Positions 43,401-53,451 of a DNA stretch of 64,000 nucleotides are shown piece after piece. Source of the DNA: Clostridia bacterium. GTDB lineage: Bacteria > Bacillota > Clostridia > Christensenellales > DTU072. A model generated the notes under the pieces. That model made no database searches. It saw only the letters and a program-made list of their open reading frames with translations, and was not told the origin of the DNA. The translations under genes and the position numbers were made by a program. The number at the start of each line of letters is the position of its first letter. Positions within the stretch are counted from its first letter, which is position 1. The DNA lies in NCBI GenBank assembly GCA_016297005.1, contig JAEDHK010000001.1, positions 248,001 through 312,000 of the forward strand, written 5' to 3'.

Positions 43401-46400
43401 AGACGATTAAGTTGCCCGCTTCGCTCGTATCGATCGATACTGGCGTTTTCGGCGCATTCCCGATGTTACAAGAAGTCGTTATTCCTTCCGCTGCGACTGT
43501 TTTCTATACGGACGCGGGCGTTCTTTACTCCATTTCCGAAAGTACGAAATATTCTTTGTTTTATTATCCCGTCAACAAAACGGGCGACTTTGTCGTTACG
43601 CTCCCCGCGACCGCGACTGAGTTGACCCTCGATCCCGCGGCTTTCGGTACGGCGGAGATCGCGCTTATCGACTTGACCGGCTTGCCGGAGAATACGTCCG
43701 TTGCCGTCGCGGCCGGAACCCTTTCCGCCAACGTTTGCGGTATCAGGACCCTTTCTACCGACGACGCGACCGTGGTAGCGCTGTATGCTCTTGCCGACGT
43801 TTACGTCCAGGGCGTTACCGCCGAAGAACTGGCGCAGGCGATACAGGACAATGGTTGGAATGCCGAAAAAGTCAAGCTCGGCGCCGATTGCAACTATTAT
43901 TATGACGACGCGAACAAGTTATTGTTCTCTTTTGATTCCGAAAAGAACTCGGCTGCGCTCATAAAAGCCTATCGTTATGCGGAAAGCGTTACCGTACCCG
44001 AGACGATTACCATCGATAACGTTATTTATACCGTTAACGAGATCAAGGCCGGCGCCTTTTACGGATTCAAAAACCTGACTTCGCTTACTGTTAACGCTAT
44101 TCTGGACATCTTCCCCGAAGGCGTCTTCGGCGACGCTTCCGCTTCTTGCGATAAGCTCGAAGAAATGACTTTCGCGGGTTGGGCACCCGGCAGAACGGAA
44201 GGTGAGAATGCCATTACGCAGAATTCTTTCAAGTACACCGCCTGGCATGCGAAAAACACCATCATTTACGCCGGCGGTTATGCCTTTGGTTATAACGCGG
44301 ACGCGGAAGATCAGATCCTTACCGCGGAAGAGCTGACGGCGGTCGGCTTTACGACGTCGATTCCGATCGGGTTCTTCCGTAACGCCGTTATCACGTCGGC
44401 GACGTTCCCGAGTACGCTTACTACCATTCAGGACGAAGCTTTCTTCGGTTGCGGCTCCCTGAAAAGCGTCAATTTCGGTTCCGTTACCGGCATCGGGAAA
44501 AAGGCTTTCTATGGATGTATTCTTTTGACCGAAGCCAACGTGCCGAATCTGTCCAATCTCGGTCTTTCCGCATTTGAAGGATGCACCTCTTTGACGTCTT
44601 TCAAAGCGCCTCGCCTGGAACGTATGGCTGTGGCCGCCTTTAAAGAATGCAGTAATTTAAAGACGACCGATTTGTCCGGTTTGAAATCTTTCATTACCGA
44701 CGACGGCGGCAATTCCAACGCTTTCGAGAACTGTTCTGCGTTGGAAGAGATCGAGCTCCCTGCCTTTACGTCGGATACCTTGCCCGGACACGTCTTCGAT
44801 GGTACCGCGCTCAAGACTTTCGACTTTACGACGTACACTTCTATTAAGACCATCGGCGAACAAGCCTTTGCGCAATGTCATAATCTCAGATATGTTCTTC
44901 TCAGCGCGTACGTCGTGAACGTGGAAGAAAACGCTTTTTACGACTGCTCGGGCCTGAACGTAGAGATCACATATGCTTCCGGCGGTCTGTACATCGCCAA
45001 GACGTTCAACAACGGCTACTATGAGGGCACGCTCGGCAACGCTTCTGCCAAGATCGCGAAAAACGCTTTCGGAACGGCTCGCTTCTTTGTAGACGGCCAG
45101 GTCGATAAAGAGAATACCTTCTTGCAGGACTATTCTAACGTGCAAACCACCTTCCCCGTTCTGTCGTTCGCTTTCTTTGCCGGCAACAACGTCGATTATT
45201 CGTTCAGAAACGGTAATATCGGGATGTCCGATCTCAGAGACAGAATTTATATCGAGAGCCAGGACATCACTCCGCCCGACCTCACGGCGAACGGCCTGAC
45301 CTTTGTCGGTTGGTCCACCGATCAGTATTCTTATACGGAATTGATCTTGCCGGCGGTCGTTACCGACAGTACCACGTTCTATGCTAAGTATATTTCCACT
45401 TTGCAGGGCACGTTGGATACTACGGACGTCGAGTACGTCTATATGGTTACCGAAAAGCCCGAGGTCCTTTTGGAAACGGCCGAAAACGATTACGATCGTA
45501 TAGCGGCCGAAAACGCTCTGTATACGCATATCCTTTATCCGCTTAATACTTCAATTGAAAGAGATTATTACTACGATGATAGATTTATTAATCCCGCAAG
45601 GATCAATGTATCCCGCCAGAAATTTGAGGAGATCATGACGGAAGCCGGATTTACCGATCCCGAAACGTTTATGCGTATATGCGGTATAAGCGACGAGTGG
45701 TCCGAAACTTCTTCGTTCAGTTATAAGATCAAAAGAGCGGACGGCACCGAATCGTCCGAGATCGGTATCAATTCTTTCCCGTTTATTTTACACGGGGTAA
45801 GAAACGGCGACAGCGTACGCCTCTATGCGACGGTTACTTCTTATCAATATATGTATACGGGCGCCGGTAGTAATTGTATCGTTCTGAAAACGGTCACTAC
45901 CAAGCGCGAATTGGGCAGCGCCGGCGACTTCGGGTATGCCATCGTCAACTACGAAAGCCTGGATAACAGCGTTGTACTGCCTTCTCTCTATTCGGACGGC
46001 TCCAACGGCGAAGCCGGTATCATCGCGCTGTATGCCGGTGCGTTCGGGAACGAGCAATTAATGCTCGCCAAGATTGAATTGCCGGAGACCATTAAGGTTA
46101 TAAAGAAAGGCTATTACAACAATAGCTCGTTCGTCGCCGATCGCACTTTCAATAATAACTTTGCCGAGATTGTCCTGCCCGAAGGTCTCGTGTATATCGA
46201 AGACGGCCTGTTCGCCGGATTGAAGAACCTGACCAAGATCGAATTCGGCGAGAATAGCCAATTGATTTACGTCAGCAAGGACAGCTTCTTGGGCACAGAA
46301 TGGTATAAGAACGCCGTATCTGATGCCGAAGGCGGAAAAAATAACGGTTTCGTCATGGCAGGAAGAACAGCGATAGAATACGTCGGTAAGACCGATTCTT

Positions 46401-49400
46401 TATTCATCTCCGATTCTACCAAGTTATATACCGATTCCGACGCGAAACTCGCCTACAAGCCCGGTTTGTCTTTGGGTTGGGTTTTGGAGAAAAACGGCGC
46501 GATCGTTTCCGCTCAGACGATGAAAGTTATTGAAAGCTATAATAACGGAACGAGCTCCGACGTCATTGAGTACGCCGGAACCGGCGCTACCGTAAACGGT
46601 GCCGACGACACTTATAATATTGTAATGAAAGCCGACGGCCATGCCGATATTACGCTTACGTTGTATGCGCACGAGACAGGGGACAGAAAAGCGGGTGACG
46701 TCAAGTCCGTCAGCTTCTCCTCTTTGGGAGGCAACCTTTCAAGCGTTCGTTTCCTGACCAAGAGCGGCGACTCTGTCAGTCTGCCTGCGTCTGCGATCAA
46801 AATTGCCGACGGCGTTTTGAAAAATAATTCCGACATGATCAAGGCGACGATCAACGTCAACCTGCAATATATCGGAAAAGAATCTTTCTACGGTTCTGCG
46901 TTGACAACGGTTATTTATAACGGAAATCAAGAAATCAGCAACGTTTCCGTCGTCGGCGAGAACGCGTTCAATAACACTCCCTGGTACACTTCGACCGAAA
47001 ACGTCATTCTCGGTACAGTGTATCTGAAATATAACAATACCGGTACCGGTCAGAAGTACAGCGGCAACGCCAAGAAGTTCGCCGCGACTATTCCTGCATA
47101 CGTAACGCGCATTGCCGCGGGCGCTTTCGAAAATGCAACCGGACTCGGCGGCGTGACGTTCAACGGCAACAAAGTAACCGTGATAGAAAAGAACGCTTTC
47201 GCCGGCAGCGGTATCGAAAGGATTACGCTTCCTGCTTCTGTTACCACCATCAAGAGAGGCGTGTTCAGAAATTGTACGGCGCTTGTTGACGCCGATCTCT
47301 CGGCCACTATGTTGACCTCGTTGCCGGAAGACGCTTTCTTCGGATGTACTGCGCTCACTAACCTTTCTCTTTCTCCCACCGTACGCTCGTTCGGAAAGAA
47401 CGCTTTTGCAAAAGACAGACGGTTGGAGACGCTTACCGCGAGCGGCGTCGAATTCGTCGACGTCAATGCGGGCGTGGAATGGGACGCTGGGAACGCCATC
47501 GGTAACCTCGACGGTTCCGCGCTGAAAGACACCGCCTGGTACTCTCCCAGACAAGAAAACGAAGACCGCTTTATTATGCTCGGTAGCGTTCTCGTTAAGT
47601 ACGTTATCGGTAAGGACAACATGAACAGCGGAGAAGCCGTCTCCGTCGTTATTCCCGCCGGAACGGAAACTATTTTAAAGCAAGCGTTTTATAAGAATCC
47701 TTATATTACCGAGGTGACTATTCCCGCTTCCGTCAAGACCATCGGACAAAGTGCTTTTGAAGGATGCAGTTCGCTTACGAAAGTGACCTTTACCGGCGAT
47801 TCCGATCTGAACGTGATCGAGACTGCCGCCTTTAAGGACTGCTCGTCCTTAAAGACCATTGTTCTTCCGAACAAGTTGACTCGTATCGAAGGACAAGCCT
47901 TTGCAGCGACGAAAATCACTACGGTTGTTGTTGATGACCAGGGCAACGAGACCGATGACGGATTTACCGTGCCCAATACCGTGACCTATATCGGCGAAAA
48001 CGCTTTCTACGGCGTTACGACGCTCACTTATCTCAATCTGGGCAGCTCCCTGACTTATATCGGAAAGGGCGCCTTTAATACCAACTACACTTCGATCAGC
48101 GGCGCGACCGAAAGCGGTATATTATATAAGGTAATCTGGAACGCCGCCTCCATCGAAGATAACGACTCTTTCGCTAAGTTATCGGCGAGTATTTCCGACG
48201 TGGCTACGGACACCGGTCGTCCGACCGATATCTTCTCCAGCCGTAACGGTATTGTGATACGCTTCTACTTCCCGAAAGGCTTGATGGACTATATCATCGG
48301 CAGTGATTTGTGGAATACCAACGAAAACAACAACCTGGCTTATATCTGCAAAGAATACGGCGATCCGGAATCGGCCCCGAAGGTTACACTCGATATGGGC
48401 GGTAGCTCTGTCGATATCTATACCGAGCTGATTAAAGAAGGCGACCTCGAAACGCCGGTAAAAGAGAACAAGACGTTTGTAGAATGGGTTATCGGCGATT
48501 CGGCTGAGCTTGGAACGCCCATTACTTATCCGTATGAAGTCCGTCAAAACTCTATCGTTTTGTACGCGCGCTTTATCGATAACGATCCCGATGCGGGTAC
48601 CGGTTATACCGTGTCCGGCAACAAGATCGTTTCCGTCGATCCCTCTGTAGAGACGTTATACGTGCCTGCGACCGTGGGCGGCGTAGCCATCAAGAGTATC
48701 GACCTGACCGCGCCCAACAACACGGTCAAAAAGATCGTCTTTACCAAGGCGTCCAACTTCAACGGCTTGACGACTAATATTTTCGCGAAGTACACCGCTC
48801 TCGAAAGGATCGAAGTACCTAACGACGCCTATGCGGCAAACTTCATCGTTCAGAATGTAGCAGGGACTCCCTATCAGGTCGTTTATGCCGCTTCCGCAGC
48901 CAATCCTTCCGAAAAGAATAAATTGATCGCCTTTATCGGCAGAGCCGAGGGCGAAGAATTTGAAATTCCCGGAGGCGTTAACGAAATATGCGAGGGTGCG
49001 TTCCTTAATTCCGGACTCGCTTCCATTACCATTCCTTCCACCGTATCCAAGATCGGTCAGGACGCTTTCCATGGAGAATTGACGTCTTTGAAGATTGCCC
49101 GTAGTATTGCTTTGGACGATATGAACTATACCGCGTTCTCCGACAGAACGGAAAGTAGCTTCTGGAAGAGAGACAGCCTCAGCAGTATTATGGATAATTA
49201 CGTCGTCGTCAGAGGCATGCGCAACAAGTATCAGGAGAGCGGCGTAGACGGCGCGGTGCTCGGTTATTTCTATTCGCTCGGAAATATCTTCCTCGGATAT
49301 ACCAACGTAAGCGCGACCAAATTGTCCATTCCGGACAGCCTGGGTGCATTCACGCTCACTGTTCTCGCCTCCGACGCGTTTAATATGGATCATGCGCCTT

Positions 49401-50971
49401 CCGTTACGTTCAGCACTCTCGGATTGCCGTCGTCGATCAAAAAGATCAACGCCTCCGCTTTCAATAACTGCGATATTACGAGCGGCATCGACAATAAGGC
49501 CTATACGCAATTGACGGAAATTGCGGACGACGTATTCAAAGATATGACGTTCTATGAAAATGCAAATCACTCCTTGCTCTTACTTGGTAAAGTTCTTGTC
49601 AAAGCGACCTTTACGAGCACCGCGGCAAACGAGACCATCGACCTGCGTGATAAAGATATAGAAACGATCATGAAAGACGCTTTCAATAATAGCCGCGCAA
49701 CGAGCGTTTTATTGCCGAATACCCTGAAAAGAATCGGCGTAAACGCTTTTTACAGCGCGACCAATCTGACTTCGATCAGCATTCCCGATTCGGTAACGTA
49801 CATCGGAAAGAGCGCCTTTGCAAACTGCACCAAGCTCTCCACCGTTGAATTCGACGCGGATAAATCCGCTTTGAAGTACATAGGAGACAACGCTTTCATC
49901 AACTGTACTTTGTTGTCCAAGATCAGATTGCCCTATCGTTTGCAAGAGATCGGCGATATGGCGTTTTACGGTTGTAGCAAGTTATCTATCGTTACCTTTG
50001 ACGGATTCGTGGAAGTCGACGACAGCGCGACCGGCGGCAAGATCGAAAGAAAGACCAATGACAGCGAACTGATCTCTCTCGGCGTTTCTGCGTTCGGCGG
50101 TTGCTCCAACCTTTCAAGAATTACCATTCCGGACGGATTGACCGAGATCAAAACGAATACGTTCAGGAACTGCACTTCGTTGCTGACCGTAGAGTTCGGC
50201 GCAAACAGCAACTTGAAGGTAATCGGATCTCAAGCTTTCTTCGGGTGCGTCAAGCTCGGCAGCGCGTTGAAAATTACGATGAAAGAGAAAGAAAACGCCT
50301 CTGACGTTGATGAATACGAGACCGATCTCATTACTCTTGACCTGCCCAACTCTCTGATGAAAGTGGAGAGCAACGCATTCCAGGGATGTACCGGTTTGTG
50401 GGGCGTTCAGTTCAACTATAATATCGACGAATTGGGCGAGAATATCTTCTATGGATGTAAGAATCTTGTTAAGATCAACTTCTATCGTTCCACACCGCCC
50501 ACCGTTCAGAGTAACACTTTCGAGATCGGCGACGACGCCAACTATCGTTTGCGTATCTACGTCGTACCGAGCGAATCCGCCGGAACCGACAACACGGTAA
50601 CGTACGGCGCCACGATGGAAAACTACATCAATAAGTGGGAGAACGTTTATATCAAGAACGAGAGCATTATGTACTTTATTTATGAGAGAGGCACGATGCC
50701 CACGCTCACGTTGAACGAAAAAACCTATCATACCGATTGCTATATCGATATCATTGCCGGTACGGCCGTCGTCGAAAACTGGACCTATACGGATGTAAGA
50801 CAAGAAAGCGAATGGCATTACGGACAAAGCAATAACTATACGCCCGCTTCCGACACGAACCGTAAAGACAAGAAAGTTGTCGATTATGGTCAGCAGAGAT
50901 ACAACGACGGCGAAAACTCGTACGTTATCCTGATTGTCGACTATGACGAAATGACCGTCGTATCGAGATAA
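40454..50971 (+). CDS. Giant BspA-like leucine-rich-repeat lipoprotein (about 3505 residues)
   Basis: One uninterrupted 10.5-kb gene. The start ATG 40454 has GGGAGG; the frame back to 40319 contains the promoter. Residues 1-28 are a lipoprotein signal with lipobox LVAC and lipidated Cys29. Next come an Ig-like domain, and InlB-B/Flg_new-type modules near 115-260 and 320-395, each with GW or NW followed by a (Y/W)A.Y strand. Then come three long arrays of BspA-type LRR_5 repeats (roughly 760-1550, 1835-2580, 2715-3360) with the pattern I...AF..C..L..I.LP..V..IG..., separated by further GW-type modules near 1570-1650 and 2595-2710. No LPxTG is present. It is probably a lipid-anchored surface adhesin or substrate-binding protein. 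Confidence 0.93.
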   Translation: MRRESRTFAMRALLVLTAVCLVLCMLVACNQSGNVESIEVDEESNAGYYMLEGFNISTLKLRVNYEDGTPNYINVEKSMLSTAAQNELKTGGQKEITINYKGKTTTVSFYLASEGEQVVEVTFKDVNNNKIASVKTLVGGDVTAKKPEAPEVEGQFFSNWVDADDNVVDLTNIQTSITVWASYTSTAQKYTVRFVDYKNNVVKSDSVTAGSSVYAPTYNKPAEIASYTWNTTFPITVNGDVTISMSATYQYYSVDYAYAYESSRNDIVRLNLHEDVRYGATAQNMDRAKNQLPGAIAESPIDSTTIYKNTTFLFILVSERVNLTVYNDEAMTQIRTDTTRYLVNSQYTFPTGTPAPVEGMTFAGWRLYDGTNYSTKVYKSGDTWKVDNRSYGSDVKVVPYYTTAYATVTFSFVFTDITDASGPYKYDKVVSGVYQTTKSVIDYAVIRNELQSIKNTNGGSEVGDGTEAGNKAVLAVKDCEIASVTYNNNIPFNVDSSVTINSSEFSFKINLTSADVGTKFLTYTKVLALYEAPSLTLPAGDSVVEWRYGDTVVSCFPFVVNTDVFSYANLKYKTKLSESFIVDPGFYPLTIADGTELPENAYFVQNGDDYVVTEDTEAQAGTTYYGYYVPAGYALSFVTADEAVPENTYYVWSGSAFTLTADTTFSAGTKYYVRHYVEDKTNFDSDYFFGYEVTSVDTSSVYFEEGVNIYIPTMKTLREGAEDVTRPVVSVANEVFLTGEVDTVLGGEETTYLIAGLPENLFKVGDRAFVGCQLYGIAEFNKLSYVGEAAFKGALLVGDVTFANLQEAGVEAFASLNIFNRRATSSYTFNKLTTVAEKMFQGAYGTFTVTLNADCCTELGDYSFYSATGLQDVLGLDGIASVGAYAFAETALTSLELPNVETIGASAFVSMTELTELILGSNGTITEDEIDLAIIEGSYNIVLISIGKQESENAPQNAPGSGNEYDQGVNMLSGNLSGEYKTETIKLPASLVSIDTGVFGAFPMLQEVVIPSAATVFYTDAGVLYSISESTKYSLFYYPVNKTGDFVVTLPATATELTLDPAAFGTAEIALIDLTGLPENTSVAVAAGTLSANVCGIRTLSTDDATVVALYALADVYVQGVTAEELAQAIQDNGWNAEKVKLGADCNYYYDDANKLLFSFDSEKNSAALIKAYRYAESVTVPETITIDNVIYTVNEIKAGAFYGFKNLTSLTVNAILDIFPEGVFGDASASCDKLEEMTFAGWAPGRTEGENAITQNSFKYTAWHAKNTIIYAGGYAFGYNADAEDQILTAEELTAVGFTTSIPIGFFRNAVITSATFPSTLTTIQDEAFFGCGSLKSVNFGSVTGIGKKAFYGCILLTEANVPNLSNLGLSAFEGCTSLTSFKAPRLERMAVAAFKECSNLKTTDLSGLKSFITDDGGNSNAFENCSALEEIELPAFTSDTLPGHVFDGTALKTFDFTTYTSIKTIGEQAFAQCHNLRYVLLSAYVVNVEENAFYDCSGLNVEITYASGGLYIAKTFNNGYYEGTLGNASAKIAKNAFGTARFFVDGQVDKENTFLQDYSNVQTTFPVLSFAFFAGNNVDYSFRNGNIGMSDLRDRIYIESQDITPPDLTANGLTFVGWSTDQYSYTELILPAVVTDSTTFYAKYISTLQGTLDTTDVEYVYMVTEKPEVLLETAENDYDRIAAENALYTHILYPLNTSIERDYYYDDRFINPARINVSRQKFEEIMTEAGFTDPETFMRICGISDEWSETSSFSYKIKRADGTESSEIGINSFPFILHGVRNGDSVRLYATVTSYQYMYTGAGSNCIVLKTVTTKRELGSAGDFGYAIVNYESLDNSVVLPSLYSDGSNGEAGIIALYAGAFGNEQLMLAKIELPETIKVIKKGYYNNSSFVADRTFNNNFAEIVLPEGLVYIEDGLFAGLKNLTKIEFGENSQLIYVSKDSFLGTEWYKNAVSDAEGGKNNGFVMAGRTAIEYVGKTDSLFISDSTKLYTDSDAKLAYKPGLSLGWVLEKNGAIVSAQTMKVIESYNNGTSSDVIEYAGTGATVNGADDTYNIVMKADGHADITLTLYAHETGDRKAGDVKSVSFSSLGGNLSSVRFLTKSGDSVSLPASAIKIADGVLKNNSDMIKATINVNLQYIGKESFYGSALTTVIYNGNQEISNVSVVGENAFNNTPWYTSTENVILGTVYLKYNNTGTGQKYSGNAKKFAATIPAYVTRIAAGAFENATGLGGVTFNGNKVTVIEKNAFAGSGIERITLPASVTTIKRGVFRNCTALVDADLSATMLTSLPEDAFFGCTALTNLSLSPTVRSFGKNAFAKDRRLETLTASGVEFVDVNAGVEWDAGNAIGNLDGSALKDTAWYSPRQENEDRFIMLGSVLVKYVIGKDNMNSGEAVSVVIPAGTETILKQAFYKNPYITEVTIPASVKTIGQSAFEGCSSLTKVTFTGDSDLNVIETAAFKDCSSLKTIVLPNKLTRIEGQAFAATKITTVVVDDQGNETDDGFTVPNTVTYIGENAFYGVTTLTYLNLGSSLTYIGKGAFNTNYTSISGATESGILYKVIWNAASIEDNDSFAKLSASISDVATDTGRPTDIFSSRNGIVIRFYFPKGLMDYIIGSDLWNTNENNNLAYICKEYGDPESAPKVTLDMGGSSVDIYTELIKEGDLETPVKENKTFVEWVIGDSAELGTPITYPYEVRQNSIVLYARFIDNDPDAGTGYTVSGNKIVSVDPSVETLYVPATVGGVAIKSIDLTAPNNTVKKIVFTKASNFNGLTTNIFAKYTALERIEVPNDAYAANFIVQNVAGTPYQVVYAASAANPSEKNKLIAFIGRAEGEEFEIPGGVNEICEGAFLNSGLASITIPSTVSKIGQDAFHGELTSLKIARSIALDDMNYTAFSDRTESSFWKRDSLSSIMDNYVVVRGMRNKYQESGVDGAVLGYFYSLGNIFLGYTNVSATKLSIPDSLGAFTLTVLASDAFNMDHAPSVTFSTLGLPSSIKKINASAFNNCDITSGIDNKAYTQLTEIADDVFKDMTFYENANHSLLLLGKVLVKATFTSTAANETIDLRDKDIETIMKDAFNNSRATSVLLPNTLKRIGVNAFYSATNLTSISIPDSVTYIGKSAFANCTKLSTVEFDADKSALKYIGDNAFINCTLLSKIRLPYRLQEIGDMAFYGCSKLSIVTFDGFVEVDDSATGGKIERKTNDSELISLGVSAFGGCSNLSRITIPDGLTEIKTNTFRNCTSLLTVEFGANSNLKVIGSQAFFGCVKLGSALKITMKEKENASDVDEYETDLITLDLPNSLMKVESNAFQGCTGLWGVQFNYNIDELGENIFYGCKNLVKINFYRSTPPTVQSNTFEIGDDANYRLRIYVVPSESAGTDNTVTYGATMENYINKWENVYIKNESIMYFIYERGTMPTLTLNEKTYHTDCYIDIIAGTAVVENWTYTDVRQESEWHYGQSNNYTPASDTNRKDKKVVDYGQQRYNDGENSYVILIVDYDEMTVVSR

Positions 50972-50994
50972 CCGTTATCGACGAATAAAAAAAA

Positions 50995-51022
50995 TAGTGC
51001 GGAAAAATCTTTTTCCGCACTA
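50995..51022. terminator. Strong hairpin between the giant gene and the TPR gene
   Basis: A perfect 13-bp stem (50995-51007 with 51010-51022). The T-run is on the minus side; on the plus side the terminal Us are inside the stem. It ends only six bases before the ribosome site of the next gene, so it may terminate the giant transcript or restrict downstream translation. Confidence 0.6.
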
Positions 51023-51038
51023 ATTTACAGGAGAAAAA

Positions 51039-51869
51039 ATGACTACACTTGATCCGTTCGACTATAAAGAACCCGCTTGCGCACTGTGCGGCGGAGAAGA
51101 GTTTTATTATCCGGAAAAGAGAAAACAACCGACTATACCCATTCGTTCCATCATTGAAAAAATCGACTCCCTGTTTGCCAGGAATGATCTTGCTCAGGTT
51201 GAAAAAATCCTTTCATATTGGCTTTCCGAAGCAAAATCACTCGGAGATAAGCGCGGAGAATTGGAAATCAGGAGCGAACAGATCGGTCTGTACCGAAAGC
51301 TCAACAACGCTGAAAAAGGGATAGAGAGCGTGGAAGAAGGAATGCGGCTTTTGTCTGAATTGGAATTGAATGACACCGTTTCAGGCGCGACCATTGCCTT
51401 AAACGCGGCCACTACTTATAAGGCGTTCGGTTGTTCGGATAAAGCTTTGCCTATCTATCAGCATGTGGAAGAAGTCTATAAAGCGAAGATCGAGCCGAAC
51501 GATCCGCTGTTTGCCGGGTTTTACAATAACGAAGCGTTGGCTCTTGCCGACCTCGGACGGGACGAAGAGGCTGAAAACGCTTTCAGAAAGGCAATTTCCA
51601 TTTTGGACGGCAAACTGAATAAAGAAAACGATATTGCCGTTTCTTACGTGAATCTGGCGCACCTGTTGGAAGGCAAAGAGGGAAGAGAGGACGAGGTGTA
51701 CGCTTGCGTGGAAAAAGCCGTCTCTTTACTCGATACGCCCACCCTCCCGCACGACGGCTATCATGCGTTCGTTATCGAAAAATGTTTGAAGTCTATAGAG
51801 TATTTTGGTTATTTTGTCGATAAGACTCGTTTGGAAAAGAGGATGAAAGAAATATATGAAAGGGCTTGA
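51039..51869 (+). CDS. Tetratricopeptide-repeat protein
   Basis: This 276-residue cytoplasmic protein starts with a CALCGGEEFYYP segment (two Cys, a possible metal site) and continues with helical TPR repeats: LAQVEKILSYWLSEAKSLGDKRGELEI, NNEALALADLGRDEEAENAFRKAISIL, VSYVNLAHLLEG and others. It is probably an interaction scaffold. The start ATG 51039 has AGGAG. It overlaps the DUF4037 gene by 14 bases, which indicates a functional pair; this TPR plus DUF4037 arrangement recurs in Firmicutes as far as I recall. Confidence 0.85.
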   Translation: MTTLDPFDYKEPACALCGGEEFYYPEKRKQPTIPIRSIIEKIDSLFARNDLAQVEKILSYWLSEAKSLGDKRGELEIRSEQIGLYRKLNNAEKGIESVEEGMRLLSELELNDTVSGATIALNAATTYKAFGCSDKALPIYQHVEEVYKAKIEPNDPLFAGFYNNEALALADLGRDEEAENAFRKAISILDGKLNKENDIAVSYVNLAHLLEGKEGREDEVYACVEKAVSLLDTPTLPHDGYHAFVIEKCLKSIEYFGYFVDKTRLEKRMKEIYERA

Positions 51870-52794
51870 ACTTGCGAAAGAGTATTACGAAGCGTTCGGT
51901 AAAGAAATGCTCGAACGATTTCCGGACGTTGCCGATAAGGTAACGGTTGGATTGGTCGGCGAGGGATCTGAGTGCCTTGGTTTTGACGACGCGTTGTCTC
52001 AGGATCACGATTTTGAGCCCTGTTTTTGTATGTGGATAGACGCAGAGTTGGAAGAAAAGCACGGCTTTGGGTTGGAGCGCGCCTATGCCAAGCTCCCTAA
52101 AGAATTTATGGGGTATGCTCGCCAAAAGCTGTCGCCTTGCGGCGGAAATCGTCATGGTTTACTGCTGACAGAAGAGTTTTTTTCGCGGTTTTTGGGCAAA
52201 GGCGAAGCGCCGCAAACGCTGATCGAGTGGCTACGCACGCCTTCTTATTCTTTGGCTGCGGCGACGAGCGGCGAAGTCTTTAAGGAAGGCAAAGGGAAGT
52301 TTTGCGCAATCCGAAAAGTACTTTCCGCAGGCTATCCGGAAGACGTGCGCTTAAAAAAGATTTCCGCACATCTTGCCTTGATGCATCAATCGGGTAAGTA
52401 TAATTATACGCGGTGTCTTGAACATAAAGAAACGGGCGCGGCCCAACTTGCTTTATATGAGTTTGTCAAAAGCGCCGTTCAAGTCGTATACTTGCTCAAC
52501 AAAAAGTACTGCCCTTACTATAAGTGGGCATTCCGCGGTATGCGGGACCTGGCTCTTCTTTCCGACGTAGAACTTCCGCTTTCTTTTCTGATCGAAAACG
52601 GAAACGAAAAGGATATGATCGATTATAAGATCGGCATTATCGAGGACGTATCGCGCATGATCGTTTCTGAGGTTAAAGCGCAAAAAAAAACCGGGGCGAC
52701 TTGTAACAATCTTGATACGCACGCTTATTCCGTTCTCGATCACGTCAAAGACCCGACGTTAAGAAATCTTCATATCATGGAATACGGAGGATAA
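51856..52794 (+). CDS. DUF4037 protein with nucleotidyltransferase-like N-terminus
   Basis: A 312-residue DUF4037 protein. The N-terminal region has GLVGEGSECLGFDDALSQDHDFEPCF, where a G-S-E-C turn followed by spaced Asp residues (D-D, D-H-D) resembles the catalytic motif of nucleotidyltransferase folds; the rest is helical with a conserved RKVLSAGYPEDVRLKKI stretch. Activity is unknown. The start ATG 51856 lies inside the end of the TPR gene. Rubrerythrin follows 57 bases later. Confidence 0.82.
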   Translation: MKGLELAKEYYEAFGKEMLERFPDVADKVTVGLVGEGSECLGFDDALSQDHDFEPCFCMWIDAELEEKHGFGLERAYAKLPKEFMGYARQKLSPCGGNRHGLLLTEEFFSRFLGKGEAPQTLIEWLRTPSYSLAAATSGEVFKEGKGKFCAIRKVLSAGYPEDVRLKKISAHLALMHQSGKYNYTRCLEHKETGAAQLALYEFVKSAVQVVYLLNKKYCPYYKWAFRGMRDLALLSDVELPLSFLIENGNEKDMIDYKIGIIEDVSRMIVSEVKAQKKTGATCNNLDTHAYSVLDHVKDPTLRNLHIMEYGG

Positions 52795-52851
52795 CGTATA
52801 ATTTTTTGCCTGCCGTCAATACTCTTTCATATCAAAACGGAGGTAAATACC

Positions 52852-53451
52852 ATGGAACTGACTCAAAGTAAAACTCTGAACAACCTTGCGCGAGCTTTCG
52901 CCGGGGAATGTCAAGCAAGAACACGTTACGAATTCATCGAATACGGCGCTCGAAAAGAAGGATTTTCAGCTATTGCTGATCTTATCGACACTATTGCGTA
53001 TAACGAATTCAATCACGCGCGAATGTTTTATACCTGTATTCAGCAGGCAAGTAAGCAAGAAATAAAGAATATCGATATCTGTTGCGGGTTTCCGTTCAGA
53101 GAAAAATGGAACCTGATGGAGAATCTTCGCCTTGCCGCTGAGGATGAACGCTTAGAAGCGGAAGAAATATATCCTATTTTCGCCAAAACTGCACACGACG
53201 AAGGTTTTGAGGATATCGCCGGACTTTTTGAGAACGTTATTACCGTCGAAAAAAAGCATCAGCGAGTCTTTTCCGAGTTGTACGAGCAGATGAAGGGCGG
53301 CACGCTTTACAAAAAGAAAGAGCCTGTTCTCTGGAAATGCCCCTCTTGCGGCTTTGAAGGAACGATGAAAGAAGCGTGGCAAAAGTGTCCGCTTTGTCAA
53401 GCGGAGCAGGGCGTGATTAAGCCTATTCTGCCCGAAGACGTGCGTTTATAA
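52852..53451 (+). CDS. Rubrerythrin
   Basis: A 199-residue non-haem iron protein. The ferritin-like diiron domain has AGECQARTRYEF, NEFNHARMF, EDERLEAEEIYP and VEKKHQRVF, and a C-terminal rubredoxin-like site has CPSCG and CPLC. Rubrerythrins reduce hydrogen peroxide in anaerobes. The start ATG 52852 is behind GGAGG. Its presence fits an anaerobic organism. Confidence 0.95.
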   Translation: MELTQSKTLNNLARAFAGECQARTRYEFIEYGARKEGFSAIADLIDTIAYNEFNHARMFYTCIQQASKQEIKNIDICCGFPFREKWNLMENLRLAAEDERLEAEEIYPIFAKTAHDEGFEDIAGLFENVITVEKKHQRVFSELYEQMKGGTLYKKKEPVLWKCPSCGFEGTMKEAWQKCPLCQAEQGVIKPILPEDVRL

